Positions 44,033 to 55,141 of a DNA stretch of 64,000 nt are shown one piece after another. The notes under the pieces are model-generated. The model worked only from the letters and a program-made list of their open reading frames with translations, was not told the DNA's origin and ran no database searches. The position numbers and the translations under genes were made by a program. Within the stretch, counting starts at the first letter, position 1. Each line of letters opens with the position of its first letter. The DNA is from Ambrosia x helenae (lineage: Eukaryota > Streptophyta > Magnoliopsida > Asterales > Asteraceae): the NCBI GenBank assembly GCA_030844895.1, contig CM061233.1, positions 60,413,468 to 60,477,467 on the forward strand. Reading direction: 5' to 3'.

Positions 44033-45250
44033 ATGTCTGCTCGCCGCATGCTCCGTGATGCCAGCCAACGCCCTGTTCGTGCTTCTGGACAACGTTCTGA
44101 TCGTCGCCTCGCATCTTTAGTCGCTGAGCAAATTGCTGCAGTGATCCCAAACCTTGTCAGTGAGATAACCCAGAATAGTAACAGTGCCAACACAGGGGGT
44201 ACGACTCAATTTCGGTGCACTTTCAAACACTTTAACTCCTGCAACCCCACGAAATTTACTGGTGAGGAGGGTGCTACTGGCCTCCTCTAATGGTTTGAAA
44301 GCATGGAGAGCACCTTTGTGAACAGTGAATGTCCTGATGAACTCCGCGTTCGCTATGCCACCAGTGTCCTTCAAAAGGGAGCATTAACTTGGTGGAACGG
44401 CGAAAAGCGCAATCGAGGAGCTGATGTTGCTTTATCTTTATCTTGGGCTGAAGTTAAGGAACTCATGATCGCCAAATTCTGCCCTAGGAACGAAATCAGG
44501 AAACTGGAGGATGAATTTCGTGAGCTCAAACAAGACAGTGGAGAGAATCTTGCGTATAATACTCGATATCATGAACTCAGCATATTGGTTCCACACATGG
44601 TCACCCCGGTTTCGTGAGCAATCGAGAAATATATCGAGGGATTACCCGACCTGATTCAAGACGTTGTCACTGGAGGCAAATCCACTACGGTGGAATAAGC
44701 CATCCAGCTTGCAGCCACTTTAACAGACAAACACGTAAGGAAAGGAAACTTGGTTAGGAAGGGCACCAAGACGACTACTGAGAAAACCACCAATGTTATT
44801 GAACAATCTAAAACCGTTTTAGCAAAGGCCGCCACTACTATTTCGAACTCTAAGAAACAAACGGGCGATAATCAGAACCATACTGTTGTGGATCCTGTGA
44901 CTCAACCTCCTATCAAGAAAGCTTACACGGGAGTCCATCCTCAATGCAACACTTGCAAGTATCATCACCCTGCAAATCTTCCATGTCGTCAATGCACTAG
45001 ATGTGGAAGGTTTGGACACTTTGTCACTACTTGTCGTGCAACGGTTAGGACACAAGATAATCATCAAACAGCTGCCCAGGAACCACTGCCGATTACTAAC
45101 GGCTGGGCATGTTATAATTGTGGAGACCCTAACCACATGCGACCTCAATGCCCTGAATTGATTAATGTAAACCAGGTGGCACATGGACGAGCTTTCAATA
45201 TCAATATCAACGAAGCAAACGGTCAGGGTGACGCTAATTCCACTGGCTAA
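44033..45250 (+). pseudogene. element B gag with three in-frame stops
   Basis: One continuous frame of 405 codons plus stop encodes a gypsy-type gag: a basic N-terminus (MSARRMLRD), a retrotransposon gag domain (FTGEEGATGLL, then WFESMESTF..., WAEVKELMIAKFCPR) and two zinc knuckles, CTRCGRFGHFVTTC and CYNCGDPNHMRPQC. The frame is broken by TAA at 44288, TGA at 44615 and TAA at 44696, all single-base changes in otherwise well preserved coding sequence. The frame ends at 45250 with no protease or pol after it. The flanking LTRs are about 99% identical, so the defects may predate transposition, or this copy is young and decaying. Confidence 0.88.
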
Positions 45251-46419
45251 GCCATGGATGGAATCTTCTTAAGACTCGAGAATTCAATACTTGTGTCTTC
45301 ATTTTCTTAACCCTATTATCATTTTGTACCAAATTTTGTCGCACTCATTAACATCTAGAAATTTCCTTGCATACTATTGTGTACGAACACAGATTGGAAA
45401 TTTATCATATTTGGTTATGTTTATTTTAATCGTAGAAGTTTAAAGACTCTACCTTACATTTATTTGAAACATTTGGACTTGAATTCCATGAAAAATCAAC
45501 CTACTAAAAACTTGATACTTGATCCTACAGAGCTTTTCTAAAAACATCACTGTTTGTTATATGAAACTTGATTTTTCCCTTAGTTTGACTATTCATTGAA
45601 CATTTAATTATTCATGATACTCGTAAACTATTACTATAGGCCACTAAGATAACACTTACACTTAATGGTTGTAGTACTTACAAACTTGCTTGCATGTGTG
45701 TATTATCCACGCAACTCAGATAAACATTTCATTTAAAGGGCTCCTCGGACGAGTGGTAGCCCATACTTAAATAACTGTTATGCTTACAAGTCATTGCAAA
45801 CCAATACAATTGACCTCATTATTACATAGCCTCATTTCGTTGATAACGTCTCATTGTAACCCAATGTGTTTGTTGTGTCGTCTTCTTGTGGAACTTATTT
45901 GCTTTAATGTGTTGTTAGGTTAGGATCATAGAAGGACATAAAACCCTAATGTAAGGTAAATTGATGATTCCGGTCCGGAACGTAATCATGAATTTACAGG
46001 TACGTTAAGGTGGTGTGAAATTCTATTAGAGTTTTTGGTAGGCGTCCAGTACGTTTTCAAGGTATCAAAGGTGTGGTGGGTTAGCTGCGGTACACCCTAT
46101 ATATAAACACTAATGATGCATTGAAAGTGAGACTGGAACTCGGACCAGGAACAAACCCTACTTGCTTGGTAGTTCATTTGGTCTTTTTATAGTCAATCAA
46201 CTCAGACATTCATTTTAGGATTCTTAAAACTTGAAGCTTAGTGTTTTACTAGATCCTTATTCTCCTTATTATTCGAGACGAACCTAATCCTTAACTCACA
46301 AACCTCTTATCCAAATCAATCAAATTTTCCAAACCACGGTTATCTTAATTTCTACCCAAACATCCATAACCTTATGTTTCTATTAACTTCGGGACGAAGT
46401 TTCTAAAAGTAGGGGATGC
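45251..46419 (+). other. element B 3' internal region
   Basis: No coding frame. 45912-46110 matches 36318-36510 of element A (shared GGTCCGGAACG and GGGTTAGCTGCGGTACACC). Ends in the polypurine tract AAAGTAGGGGATGC. Confidence 0.65.
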
Positions 46420-46494
46420 TGTGACATCCGTCACTTTTCATTTTATTTTTGTCTGATTTTAGTCCCTTTCATTTAATAATTCTTTTATTTTATA

Positions 46495-46532
<38 letters not shown>

Positions 46533-49010
46533 CATATAAATTTTTATATAAATCCTATACTTGTTCTAAAAACTCAAAACAATAACAAACCCAACACCTC
46601 TAGCCCACTTTGCTTTTTTTTTTTTAAAGTATCGGAGCCCACAAACCGGCCCAGGACCCACAAATCTGGCCCAACACCCAAACACCCTCTTTCCTTCCCC
46701 TTGCCTCGTCCCTGTTACCCGAATTCCCAACCAGACCCGACCCATGAAGCAGCCACAACCCGACTCGTTTTCCACAATGATTGGTCTTATTTTTGGTAAC
46801 ATCTTAACCCTCTTTGACCGACTAACGTACCCCCATAATTATAATCCGTGATTTATACCAAAATCTTACCAATTTCGCATCATTACCATTAAGGCCGAGT
46901 CAAACTTACCAAATCCATCAATCCGAGCTCTCCCTATAAATTGAACCCACCAAACCATTCTACACTCGCCAATCTCTCAAACCTCACCTTCAATTTCTGT
47001 TAACAACATCTAGACAAGTATCAATCGTTCATGTTTGACCATTCGTTTGACCGGACTTTCAAACGCGAGTTCATTCTTGTAAGTTATATTTTCGTGATGG
47101 GTTTTGTTCATCGGATACCCACAAACAATAGCCCCATCATATCAGGGGCTATTGCTTGTTAAATCATTCTATTGTTGATCTAGGGCTCGAAGCCTTCGAA
47201 TTGGGGAAGAAACGTTTGTAGACCTTAGCATTTATACATTGCAGAACGAAAGTTATCACGAACTGATCACACAGATCAGTTGGTAACATAGTGTTGCTTA
47301 AAACGTGAACCGCCCTATGGCAAGGGTTCGAACCCCACAATCAGTTTTCTTTTTCTTTTTTGTTCATTTAAATCAATTAGCAAAACCAACATAACTAATT
47401 TAAATCCAGTTTAATTCGTTCTCAGGGTGTGGCGCAGTTGGTGGCCACACTTGTGATAAAAACTCGAACCGGCCAGAGGCCCGGGTTCGACTCCCATAAC
47501 CAACAAACAATTTTTTTACCCTTTTTACATATATACTTAATATATTAAATCTTTTAAAATAGTTTTTAAATATTAAAAGTGGTTTATAAATTCTACAAAA
47601 ATTACTGTATGATCTTCTAATGATAAAGTTGATTATACAATTTTTAGTTATTCAAAAAATAATTTATGTAATATATATTATTAATAATACAAGTTTATTC
47701 ATTTATAATTATAAAATTCAATAAAACTATCTAAACGATTTTATTAAATCCCACAAAAATTATTCTAAACTTTTATAGCCTTAAACATTTCCGAAATTAT
47801 TTTTATTTCAGAAAAACCGTTCATTTTATATTTTTAATTAGTTTTTGTTAGTTTTAATCATAATAAATTCATTTTCAATATTTTTGCACCAAAATTTTAT
47901 ATAAATTATTTCTATTTATTTAGAACAGAAATACAATTTTTAAATTCAAAAATTCTTTAATTTTAATATTTTTAGATATTAAAGTTATATTTTGACAATT
48001 TGAAATAAATAGATTTAATATTCTATTTATAAGAAAATAATTTTATAAAAAATTATTTTCATACTTAAAACTTTATATTGTGACCGTTTTTAATTTAATT
48101 TTTACAAAAAGACTTTTGTTTATTTATTTATCAAATTTCTCTCATTTATTAAACGTTTAATTTATTAATCAAACGAATACTTATCCCCAATTCAAAACCC
48201 TAGCAATACTTATAGACTAGATAGACTTAGACTTATTTGTTACCTTATACATAGGGTGATACTTGGCAACGTTGGATTACACTTATTCAATTCCACAAGA
48301 CTTACCACCTTGCTAAGGTGAGTATTACTTATCCCCTTTTTCGCTTTTACAACTTTTGGGGTGATTCATGCACAAGTATACAAAACTTTCATACTCATTT
48401 ACACATACATTTCTTATTCATTTACAATTCATATACGTGTCCTGTTTATCTTTGTGCTTATGTTTGAACATGAACGTAGCTTACATACAAAATCGTACAT
48501 CTAGACATAACTCATGTTATGGTGCTCTTTACATATAGACGTAACTTATGTTACGGTGCTCATTTAGACATAACTTATGTTATGGTGCTCTTTTAGACTT
48601 GACACGTGTTAGGGTGCTCATTATCAATTTCATCTTATCAATTTTACATTTGATCTTTGTCTTGTTTGGTTACCTGCGTGTTTACATAATGCCTTGGTGA
48701 TGCTAGACACATGAATTGTACTACTTTTCAAACTTATACTATATGTACAAAGCTAGGTAGTACTCAACAACATCATATGTTGACAAAATTTATTTTCGTG
48801 CATGTTTCAGGATAAGCTGCTTGACGCTTCACATAGGACTTTGGACTTAGACTAAATAAATCAACTATCTCAATTGTTGTTGTGTATTTATTTTCACATG
48901 TTGTAAAACAATATTCATTAATCAAGTATTTACATTTTAGTACCATGAGCTTTTGAACAATCGTCACTACGTGACACCTCGATGATTCCGCCATCGGTTG
49001 GGGTGGTACA
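46420..49010 (+). repeat. LTR-B, right copy
   Basis: 2,591 bp, about 99% identical to 40703-43322; differences include microsatellite length, an indel of about 13 bp near 47390 and a G for T in the terminal GTGTTACA (here GTGGTACA). Directly followed by LTR-A sequence. Confidence 0.92.
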
Positions 49011-49277
49011 ATGCTCACCAATATATTTTGTATTGACCAAATCATTTTCGTACATATTTCAGGTTCTTATGAGATTACTTCCAAGTGTGTGGAACTTAGA
49101 CTTAGATTGAGATTACTGTATCTTAGTTTAGATTGCTAGTCGTAATTGTTGTATTTCTTTCAATGTAATAAATTATTAAATTCAATGTATTCTAATTTAC
49201 ATTTCTAGTCCATGAGCTATTGAACAATCATCACTACGTGACACCTTGATGTTTTCGCCATCGGTTGGGGTGTTACA
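49011..49277 (+). repeat. LTR-A, 3' copy, right piece
   Basis: 267 bp collinear with the last part of LTR-A (34080-34346), from ATGCTCACC to GTGTTACA, followed by the CCTAT target duplication. Confidence 0.9.
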
Positions 49278-49282
49278 CCTAT

Positions 49283-49466
49283 TGAGCGAAATGGCCTGGG
49301 AGCTCATCCCCTTACATGGCATATGCCATGGAGTTTTTTGCTAGGTCCACAACCTGATAATAGGATAGAAAGACAAATTTTGAAAAAGGGATCTACAGAT
49401 CCTTTCATTGATTCATCATATCGTTGTTACATTAGATAGTTGGAACTGAACAACATTCTAGAAAGC
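49283..49466 (-). other. Tat element sequence after the pol stop
   Basis: Short non-coding part of the Tat element between element A and the integrase stop. Confidence 0.6.
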
Positions 49467-52156
49467 TTAAACAAAGAACCTTTTAAGGTTCTTGCCATTC
49501 CAATGCCTTGGAAGCTTCTTGCCTTCCATGTTGGCAAGTTTGTATGATCTTCCCTTGTGGGCTTCAAGGATTGCGTACGGACCTTCCCATTTTGGTCCCA
49601 ACTTCCCTTGGTCTTCCTTCGTACTTGCTTCATTGTTTCTTAAAACTAGAACTTCGGGCTTGAAGCGTTCATGTTTTACTCGGGCATTGTAGTAGGATTC
49701 CATCTTTTGTTTGTACCGGGCTTCTCTGATAGCCGCTAGGTCTCTTGCTTCTTCAAGAAGTTCTAGGTTGAGCAAAGCTTTCTTTTCATTGGCCTTGACA
49801 TCTACATGAAGTGTTCTTGGCGTGGTAACTCCAATTTCATCAGGGATCATTGCTTCTGAACCAAAGGTAAGGCTGTAGGGTGTTTTCTTGTTGCTTGTCT
49901 TCTCAATGGTCCGGATGGCCCATGAGAAGCTTGGGAGCTCGTCAAGCCATTTTCCTCCTTGTTTGCCCAACCTTGTCTTGATCCCTTCAACCACACTTCG
50001 ATTCATTCTTTCAACCTGGCCGTTTTATTGGGGATATGCTACCGAGCTGAAGACTTGTGTTATTCTATATTCTTTGCACCATGAGCTAAAAGGTTTTTCT
50101 GTGAATTGCTTGCCATTATCCGTAACCAATACCCCGGGCAGACCATATCGACATATGATGTTTTCCCATATGAACTCAATAATTTGCTTTCCGGATATCT
50201 TCCCCAACGGTTTTACTTCTGGCCACTTTGTGAAGTAGTCTACGGCTACAAGTAGGAACTTGACTCCTCCCTTGGCAGGTGGGAATGGACCAACAATGTC
50301 CATTCCCCACTTGTAGAATGGCCATGCTGAATTGATGGGAACCATATCATGCTTTGGACTTTTAGGGACAGGGGCATGGATTTGGCAAGCTTCACATTTC
50401 TTTAATTGTTCGGCGGCATCTCGGTGCATGGTTGGCCAAAAGTAGCCGAGGTTCATAAGCTTTGCCACCACTGATCTTGGACCACAATGAGCTCCACATA
50501 TGCCTTCGTGCACCTCTTTGATCAGATACTTGCTTTATTCGGGTCCAACACATCGAAACAATGGTGCCAAATACCCTTTTTTGTAGAGTATGTCTTCTTG
50601 GATGACATATTGCTTGGATTTGATTTTGACCATTTCAGCTTCTGTATGATCTTGAGGCAGTTCACCGTTCTTTAAGAATGTTATGAATGGAGTCATCCAA
50701 TTTGATCCATTTTCAGTGATCACATCTTGGACTTCAAGCTCGGATATGGAAGGGTGTTAGAGTACTTCAACCAATACTTTCTTAGTGAGATGAGCAAAAT
50801 TCAGCGAAGCAAGCTTTCTAAGAGCATCAGCCTTTTTGTTTTGTGACCAAGGAACCTGTTTGATGTTGCAAGATTGAAACGAATTCATGATTTCCTTTGC
50901 TTTTCTCTATATTTCTTCATGTTGGGTTCCTTTGCTATGTAGCAGTCGTTCACTTGGTTTGAAACAAAGAGTGAATCAGTGAACACTTCAAGCTTTTGAA
51001 CGGTCATCTTTCTTGCAAGCTTTAATCGTGATATCAGGGCTTCGTATTCTGCTTCGTTATTTGTTGTCTGAAATTCCAAACAAAGAGCATAAGTGAATTC
51101 CAACCCTTCAGGGTTTATAAGGACTAGTCATGCCCCTGATCCTTCAATGCTGGAAGCTCCATCAGTGAAGAGCTTCCAAGCTTCCGGGTCAGGGGGTTCA
51201 TTGGTTGTGATGTTATCCTCAGTCACCTCTTCCTTTGGGATTTCAACGATGAAATCAGCAAGGATTTGTGCTTTTATTGCTTTTCTAGGAACATAGGTGA
51301 TTTTGTGTTCGCCTAATTCGATAGCCCACTTGGCTAATCGTCCCGAGGTTTCAGGTTTTTCAAGCACACTTTTGATTGGTTGGTCGGTGACCACTTGTAT
51401 AGGGTGTGCTTGAAAGTACCTTCGAAGCCTTCTGGCCATTTGCACAAGGGCCAAGGCTAGTTTTTTCAAAGGAGGGTACTTGACCTCTGCTAACTTTAAA
51501 GACTTACTGAAGAAGTAAACGGGTACCTGAGCTTTGTCTCGTTCAATGGTGAGAACAGCGCTGAGGGCTTCATCAGTAACTGAAAGATAGACAGAGATCA
51601 TTTTCCCAGCTTCAGGAGCTGCAATGGTGGGAAGGGAAGCAAGATGTTGTTTCATTTGGTTGAAGGCTTCCTCGGCTTCCTCTGTCCATCTAAAATCTTT
51701 TTTATCAGTGCAGCCTTTAAGGGTCTTGAAGAAGGGCAATGATTTTTCAGCCAACTTTGACATGAAGCGTTTCAAGGCAGCAAGTTTGCCGTTTAAGCTT
51801 TCCACCTCCTTCTTTGTCTGAGGGGTCTTCATATTGAGAACAACTTGAATTTTGTTTAGGTTGGCCTTTATGCTTTGCTTTCCCACAATATGTCCTAAGA
51901 ACTTTCCTTCTTCAAATCCAAACGAACATTTCACAGGGTTAAGTTTCATGTTGATTTCTCTGAGGTTGTTGAATGTTTCTTGTGTGTCTTTGAGCATTTG
52001 GTCTTCAGTCTTGCTTTTGATGACCAAGTCATCGACATAAGCTTCCATATTTTTGCTGATTTGTTTGGCGAATGCTTTGTCAACCAACCTTTGATAAGTG
52101 GCACCTGCATTTTTTAAACCAAAAGACATTTTTCGATAACAAAAAAAAAATGTCAT
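49467..52156 (-). pseudogene. Tat element pol: truncated RT, RNase H, integrase
   Basis: RT begins abruptly at about 52136 (KMSFGLKNAGATYQ; the preceding few codons look unrelated), with catalytic YVDD, then RT thumb and RNase H to a TGA at 51128 just after TDGASSIEGSGA. RNase H continues in the same frame to 50885 and then shifts frame. Integrase (50723-49467) has the zinc finger HEGICGAHC...KKCEACQ, core residues in MDIVGPF, VTDNGKQF and NGQVERMNRS, and ends EGKKLPRHWNGKNLKRFFV. Stops at 50535 and 50025 interrupt it. At least three stops, one frameshift and loss of the 5' half make it inactive. The sequence type is that of Tat/Athila-group gypsy elements. Confidence 0.85.
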
Positions 52157-53148
52157 TTCCTATTTATTTTTTTAAGTTTCAATCTCACCTTTATACTTTA
52201 ATAATACATGTCTTTAACTTGCTTAATTTGTAAGTTGTAATGGTTTGTTTATTTTTTAATAACTTGGGTTCATAATTTTATTGAAAATATTTCAAATAAA
52301 ACTTTATTTTCAACAAAATTTATACCGGAATATAGTTTTTTTTAAGTTAACCAACAAAAGTTGACAATGGTATATCAAATTATTTGAAAACTAAAAGGAT
52401 TTAATGTGTAGATTAAATGCAGTATAAACCAACTGAACAACTACCGAGTATATTTTTATGAATTACGTAAAAAACATAGTGTTTCTGTGTTTGTCTTCGT
52501 ATTAACTCGTTTAATATTAGTTTTACACATATAAATTAACATGTTGACTTATTAATAGTCTAAACAATTGATAACTACGGTTTAATAAGTTTAGTTAACT
52601 CGCTGACTTGTTTTTATATTGGTTGCAGTGTCACTTTAGTCTACTAAATGTTGAGACATGTTGATGATGGGATGAATGGTTTTTCTAGTAAAGTGATTGA
52701 ATTATTGAATTATTCCCAGCTGGATTATTCAATATTATCTTTTCAACAATTGGTTTTATTAATAATAACTATATTTATTACATTATTAAATTGAATACAA
52801 TACAATATATAGGAAAGTACTTAATTTTTTTAATAATAATTATTGAAACTTATTGTTTTTATATGACTTTATCAAACATACGAGTAAAAGTGGGTAGTGG
52901 GTGGGCCTAGTAGCACCGGACACTAGATAGATGGTATGCTAAATTGCTAAGTTTAAGGCTTGAGTTCATCTATTTGCACTAAGAGATAAATCATAAATGA
53001 TAATGTTTTGACTTTAGCTTCATGAAAATTAAGGATGATTTCGTATGGCTCTATTTATGTCGAAGGGCCCATCACCGTCTATCTCCAACTTGTAGACTTG
53101 TAGTTATGTTGCCTTCAAAAATTCCTTAGGCCCATTAGCATTGCGATC
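52157..53148. other. AT-rich non-coding DNA
   Basis: No gene or defined repeat recognised beyond the truncation point of the Tat element. Confidence 0.55.
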
Positions 53149-53151
53149 TAA

Positions 53152-53466
53152 GGGGCTGTTTGGTTGATTAAGTGCTGAATCATTAAGAGCTCTGAATGGT
53201 TAAGAGGTCTGAATGGTTAAGTGCTGAATCATTAAGTTGGATCTCTTAATGGTTAGTTTTCTTGCCCCACATTGGTATGAGAGTTTTATTAAGGTTCAGC
53301 CTAGTTCAGTGCTTAATGATTCAGTGCTTAATGGTTCAGCAACATCTTAAATCTTAATGATTTAGTCTTAACCATTCCATTCAGAGGCTGAAACAAATGC
53401 GTTGAATGCTGAATCATTCAGCACTGAATGGTTAAGAGCCTCATTAAGAGGCTACCAAACAGCCCC
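53152..53466. mobile_element. Tourist-like MITE 1 of an adjacent pair
   Basis: 315 bp with terminal inverted repeats GGGGCTGTTTGGTTG and (reverse complement of right end) GGGGCTGTTTGGTAG, flanked by TAA at 53149-53151 and 53467-53469. Internal TGAATCATTAAG-type words repeat in both directions. Non-coding. Confidence 0.85.
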
Positions 53467-53469
53467 TAA

Positions 53470-53738
53470 GACTACTAGGTGTGGAGAGGGGTAGCATTTT
53501 CATGATGGGCCTCCACGTAGGCGTCACGTAGGAGTGGGGGGAGAGGCATCTTCATGATGGGCCTCCAAGGGGGTGGTGTGCACTATGATGACGAGCCTCC
53601 TCATTGACCAGAATTATTAAAAATAATAAAAAAATCTATTAAAAACAATCCCAAAGCAAAAAATGGACCGGCTTCAACGGCAACAAGATGCCCCTCATGC
53701 CGCCCCTGCCCCTATGCCGCCCCCCACACCTAGTAGTC
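53470..53738. mobile_element. Tourist-like MITE 2 of an adjacent pair
   Basis: 269 bp with inverted ends GACTACTAGGTGTGG on both sides, flanked by TAA at 53467-53469 (shared with MITE 1) and 53739-53741. G/C-rich interior. Non-coding. Confidence 0.85.
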
Positions 53739-53741
53739 TAA

Positions 53742-54610
53742 TGATCTATACCACCACCAGCGGTTACATCATGGTGGGATGGTCAAAACAATGAATATAA
53801 GAACTAGATCATTGTGGTTGTAAGTTCGAATACGAGCCAACACGAGTTTTATACTCCATACCTCAGAGAACATAGTTCTTGTGAGGCCACAACAGCTGTC
53901 ATCCTGTCTAGTACGGTAGAACAGACGTGATAAGGTTCTCGTGGAACGCCAAGCCCCACACCGATGCTAGCGTAGACCCGGTTAAGACAACATAGTCGGG
54001 CCGAATGTGGGGTGATGGGCCTACCAAGAGACGAGTGTAACCTACTTATCTCCATAAAAAGATAAATCGAGTCACCATTCAAAAAATATATATATTTAAA
54101 AAATATATATATATCTTAACAAATACACCAAGATGTGATATGCTAAGACCCATCGTTGTGGGGCACCAAAGCCACATCACACTTGTAACAACCGTTAAAC
54201 CAAAACTTAGCGGGATGCCATCCTTGTTTCCCATTCAGGTGAGGTCTATGGCCAATTGCACCAATCAAACTTTTATTTTATTTTATTTTAGTTAAACCTC
54301 AACATAATAGTTAAAGAGTTGGTTAGTTAAAACTCATTGTCTACGTGACAATGACGTAGTATGACGTTATGTTAAGCCACAATGCCTAATATAACACATG
54401 AGTCAAGTTTGGATTCATCACCTACACTGCTATATTTTATTTGTCATGTCATTACATAATCAAATTTAGGTAAATTCTGGTGAGAACCGCACAATTACTT
54501 GTAGGTTTTACATGAAAGATAATCATATTTTGGGGAGAGAGATTGAGAGACGCTTAAATAGTTACCTTATGCATTATAGATAAAACGTAAAGATACAAGT
54601 GTATATACAT
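53742..54610. other. non-coding DNA
   Basis: No gene recognised. Includes a short AT microsatellite near 54087-54110. Confidence 0.5.
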
Positions 54611-54618
54611 ATCTCTAC

Positions 54619-54836
54619 CAGTGGCGGAGGTTTGTAGGGGCGGGGAGGGGCGGCCGACCCCCCCCCCCCCCCGGATTTTCGCGCAGAAGTTCCGATTATA
54701 TAGTATACGTATAGAAAATTTTGAAAATATAGGGTTTCGACCCCCTGAAACTGGTTTTCGACCCCCCGAAATTAATGACTTCCAAACCTCCGGTGACTTC
54801 CGACCCCCCAAACCTTCGGATCAAGCTTCGCCACTG
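54619..54836. mobile_element. hAT-type MITE (CAGTGGCG ends)
   Basis: 218 bp, CAGTGGCGGAGGTTTG...CTTCGCCACTG, with perfect 8-bp duplications ATCTCTAC (54611-54618 and 54837-54844), as for hAT elements. Contains a run of C near 54658-54672. Confidence 0.92.
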
Positions 54837-54846
54837 ATCTCTACGA

Positions 54847-55133
54847 TAGGGATGCGCATATAGCGCCGAATACCTATCCCGTCCCGTCCCGATCCCGTAC
54901 TGAACCGATACCGAATTGAGGGTGTTCGGTATCGGTACCCACATTTAGAGGTTTTCGGTTTCGGTATTATCGGTTTCGGTACGGGATCGGTATGGTATCG
55001 GTATTTTAAGTTAAAATACCGATACCATACCGGTACCGAACCGATACCGTATGTTTTCGGTATCAGTATTAGGTTTTGGGAGTTTTCAGGATCGGTATCG
55101 GTTGGTACCAATACCGTCCCAAGCTCATCCCTG
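54847..55133. mobile_element. hAT-type MITE built of CGGTAT words
   Basis: 287 bp with ends TAGGGATGCGC and, on the other strand, CAGGGATGAGC, flanked by 8-bp near-duplicates CTCTACGA (54839-54846) and CTCCACGA (55134-55141). The left duplication overlaps the right duplication of the neighbouring MITE. The interior is largely CGGTAT/ATACCG in both orientations and is highly self-complementary. Confidence 0.8.
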
Positions 55134-55141
55134 CTCCACGA

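Larger units (their letters stand above)
40366..49010 (+). mobile_element. array B: gag-only Ty3/gypsy element (TR-GAG-like), internal tail-LTR-internal-LTR
   Basis: Order: 3' internal tail (40366-40702), LTR (40703-43322), internal region (43323-46419), LTR (46420-49010). The two tails (40366-40702 and 46083-46419) are near identical and each ends in AAAGTAGGGGATGC before an LTR. So a unit sharing an LTR with the complete copy once lay to the left and was deleted. The right end joins LTR-A sequence at ATGCT exactly. Only gag-like coding sequence is present; no protease, RT, RNase H or integrase. Confidence 0.85.
32074..49277 (+). mobile_element. element A: non-coding Ty3/gypsy-type LTR element (LARD-like) nested in the Tat element
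   Basis: LTR-A (32074-34346), internal region (34347-38142) and 3' LTR in two pieces (38143-40365 and 49011-49277) separated by array B. CCTAT flanks both outer ends (32069-32073 and 49278-49282). The internal region has a primer site and a polypurine tract but no gag or pol frame, so it is a large retrotransposon derivative that must use another element's proteins. It carries instead an array of hairpins and a block shared with element B. Confidence 0.88.
28368..52136 (-). mobile_element. Tat-lineage Ty3/gypsy element, 5'-truncated, with nested insertions
   Basis: On the minus strand the element enters mid-RT at about 52136 and runs RT, RNase H, integrase (to 49467), then an extra ORF in the opposite direction (29276-31511 on the plus strand), a polypurine tract and a 3' LTR (28368-28908). 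An antisense ORF between pol and the 3' LTR is a known trait of some Tat/Retand-type elements. Element A (32074-49277) splits it; the exact CCTAT duplication on both sides shows that the two halves were once continuous. The gag, protease and 5' LTR are missing. Several stops and frameshifts show it is old. Confidence 0.8.
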
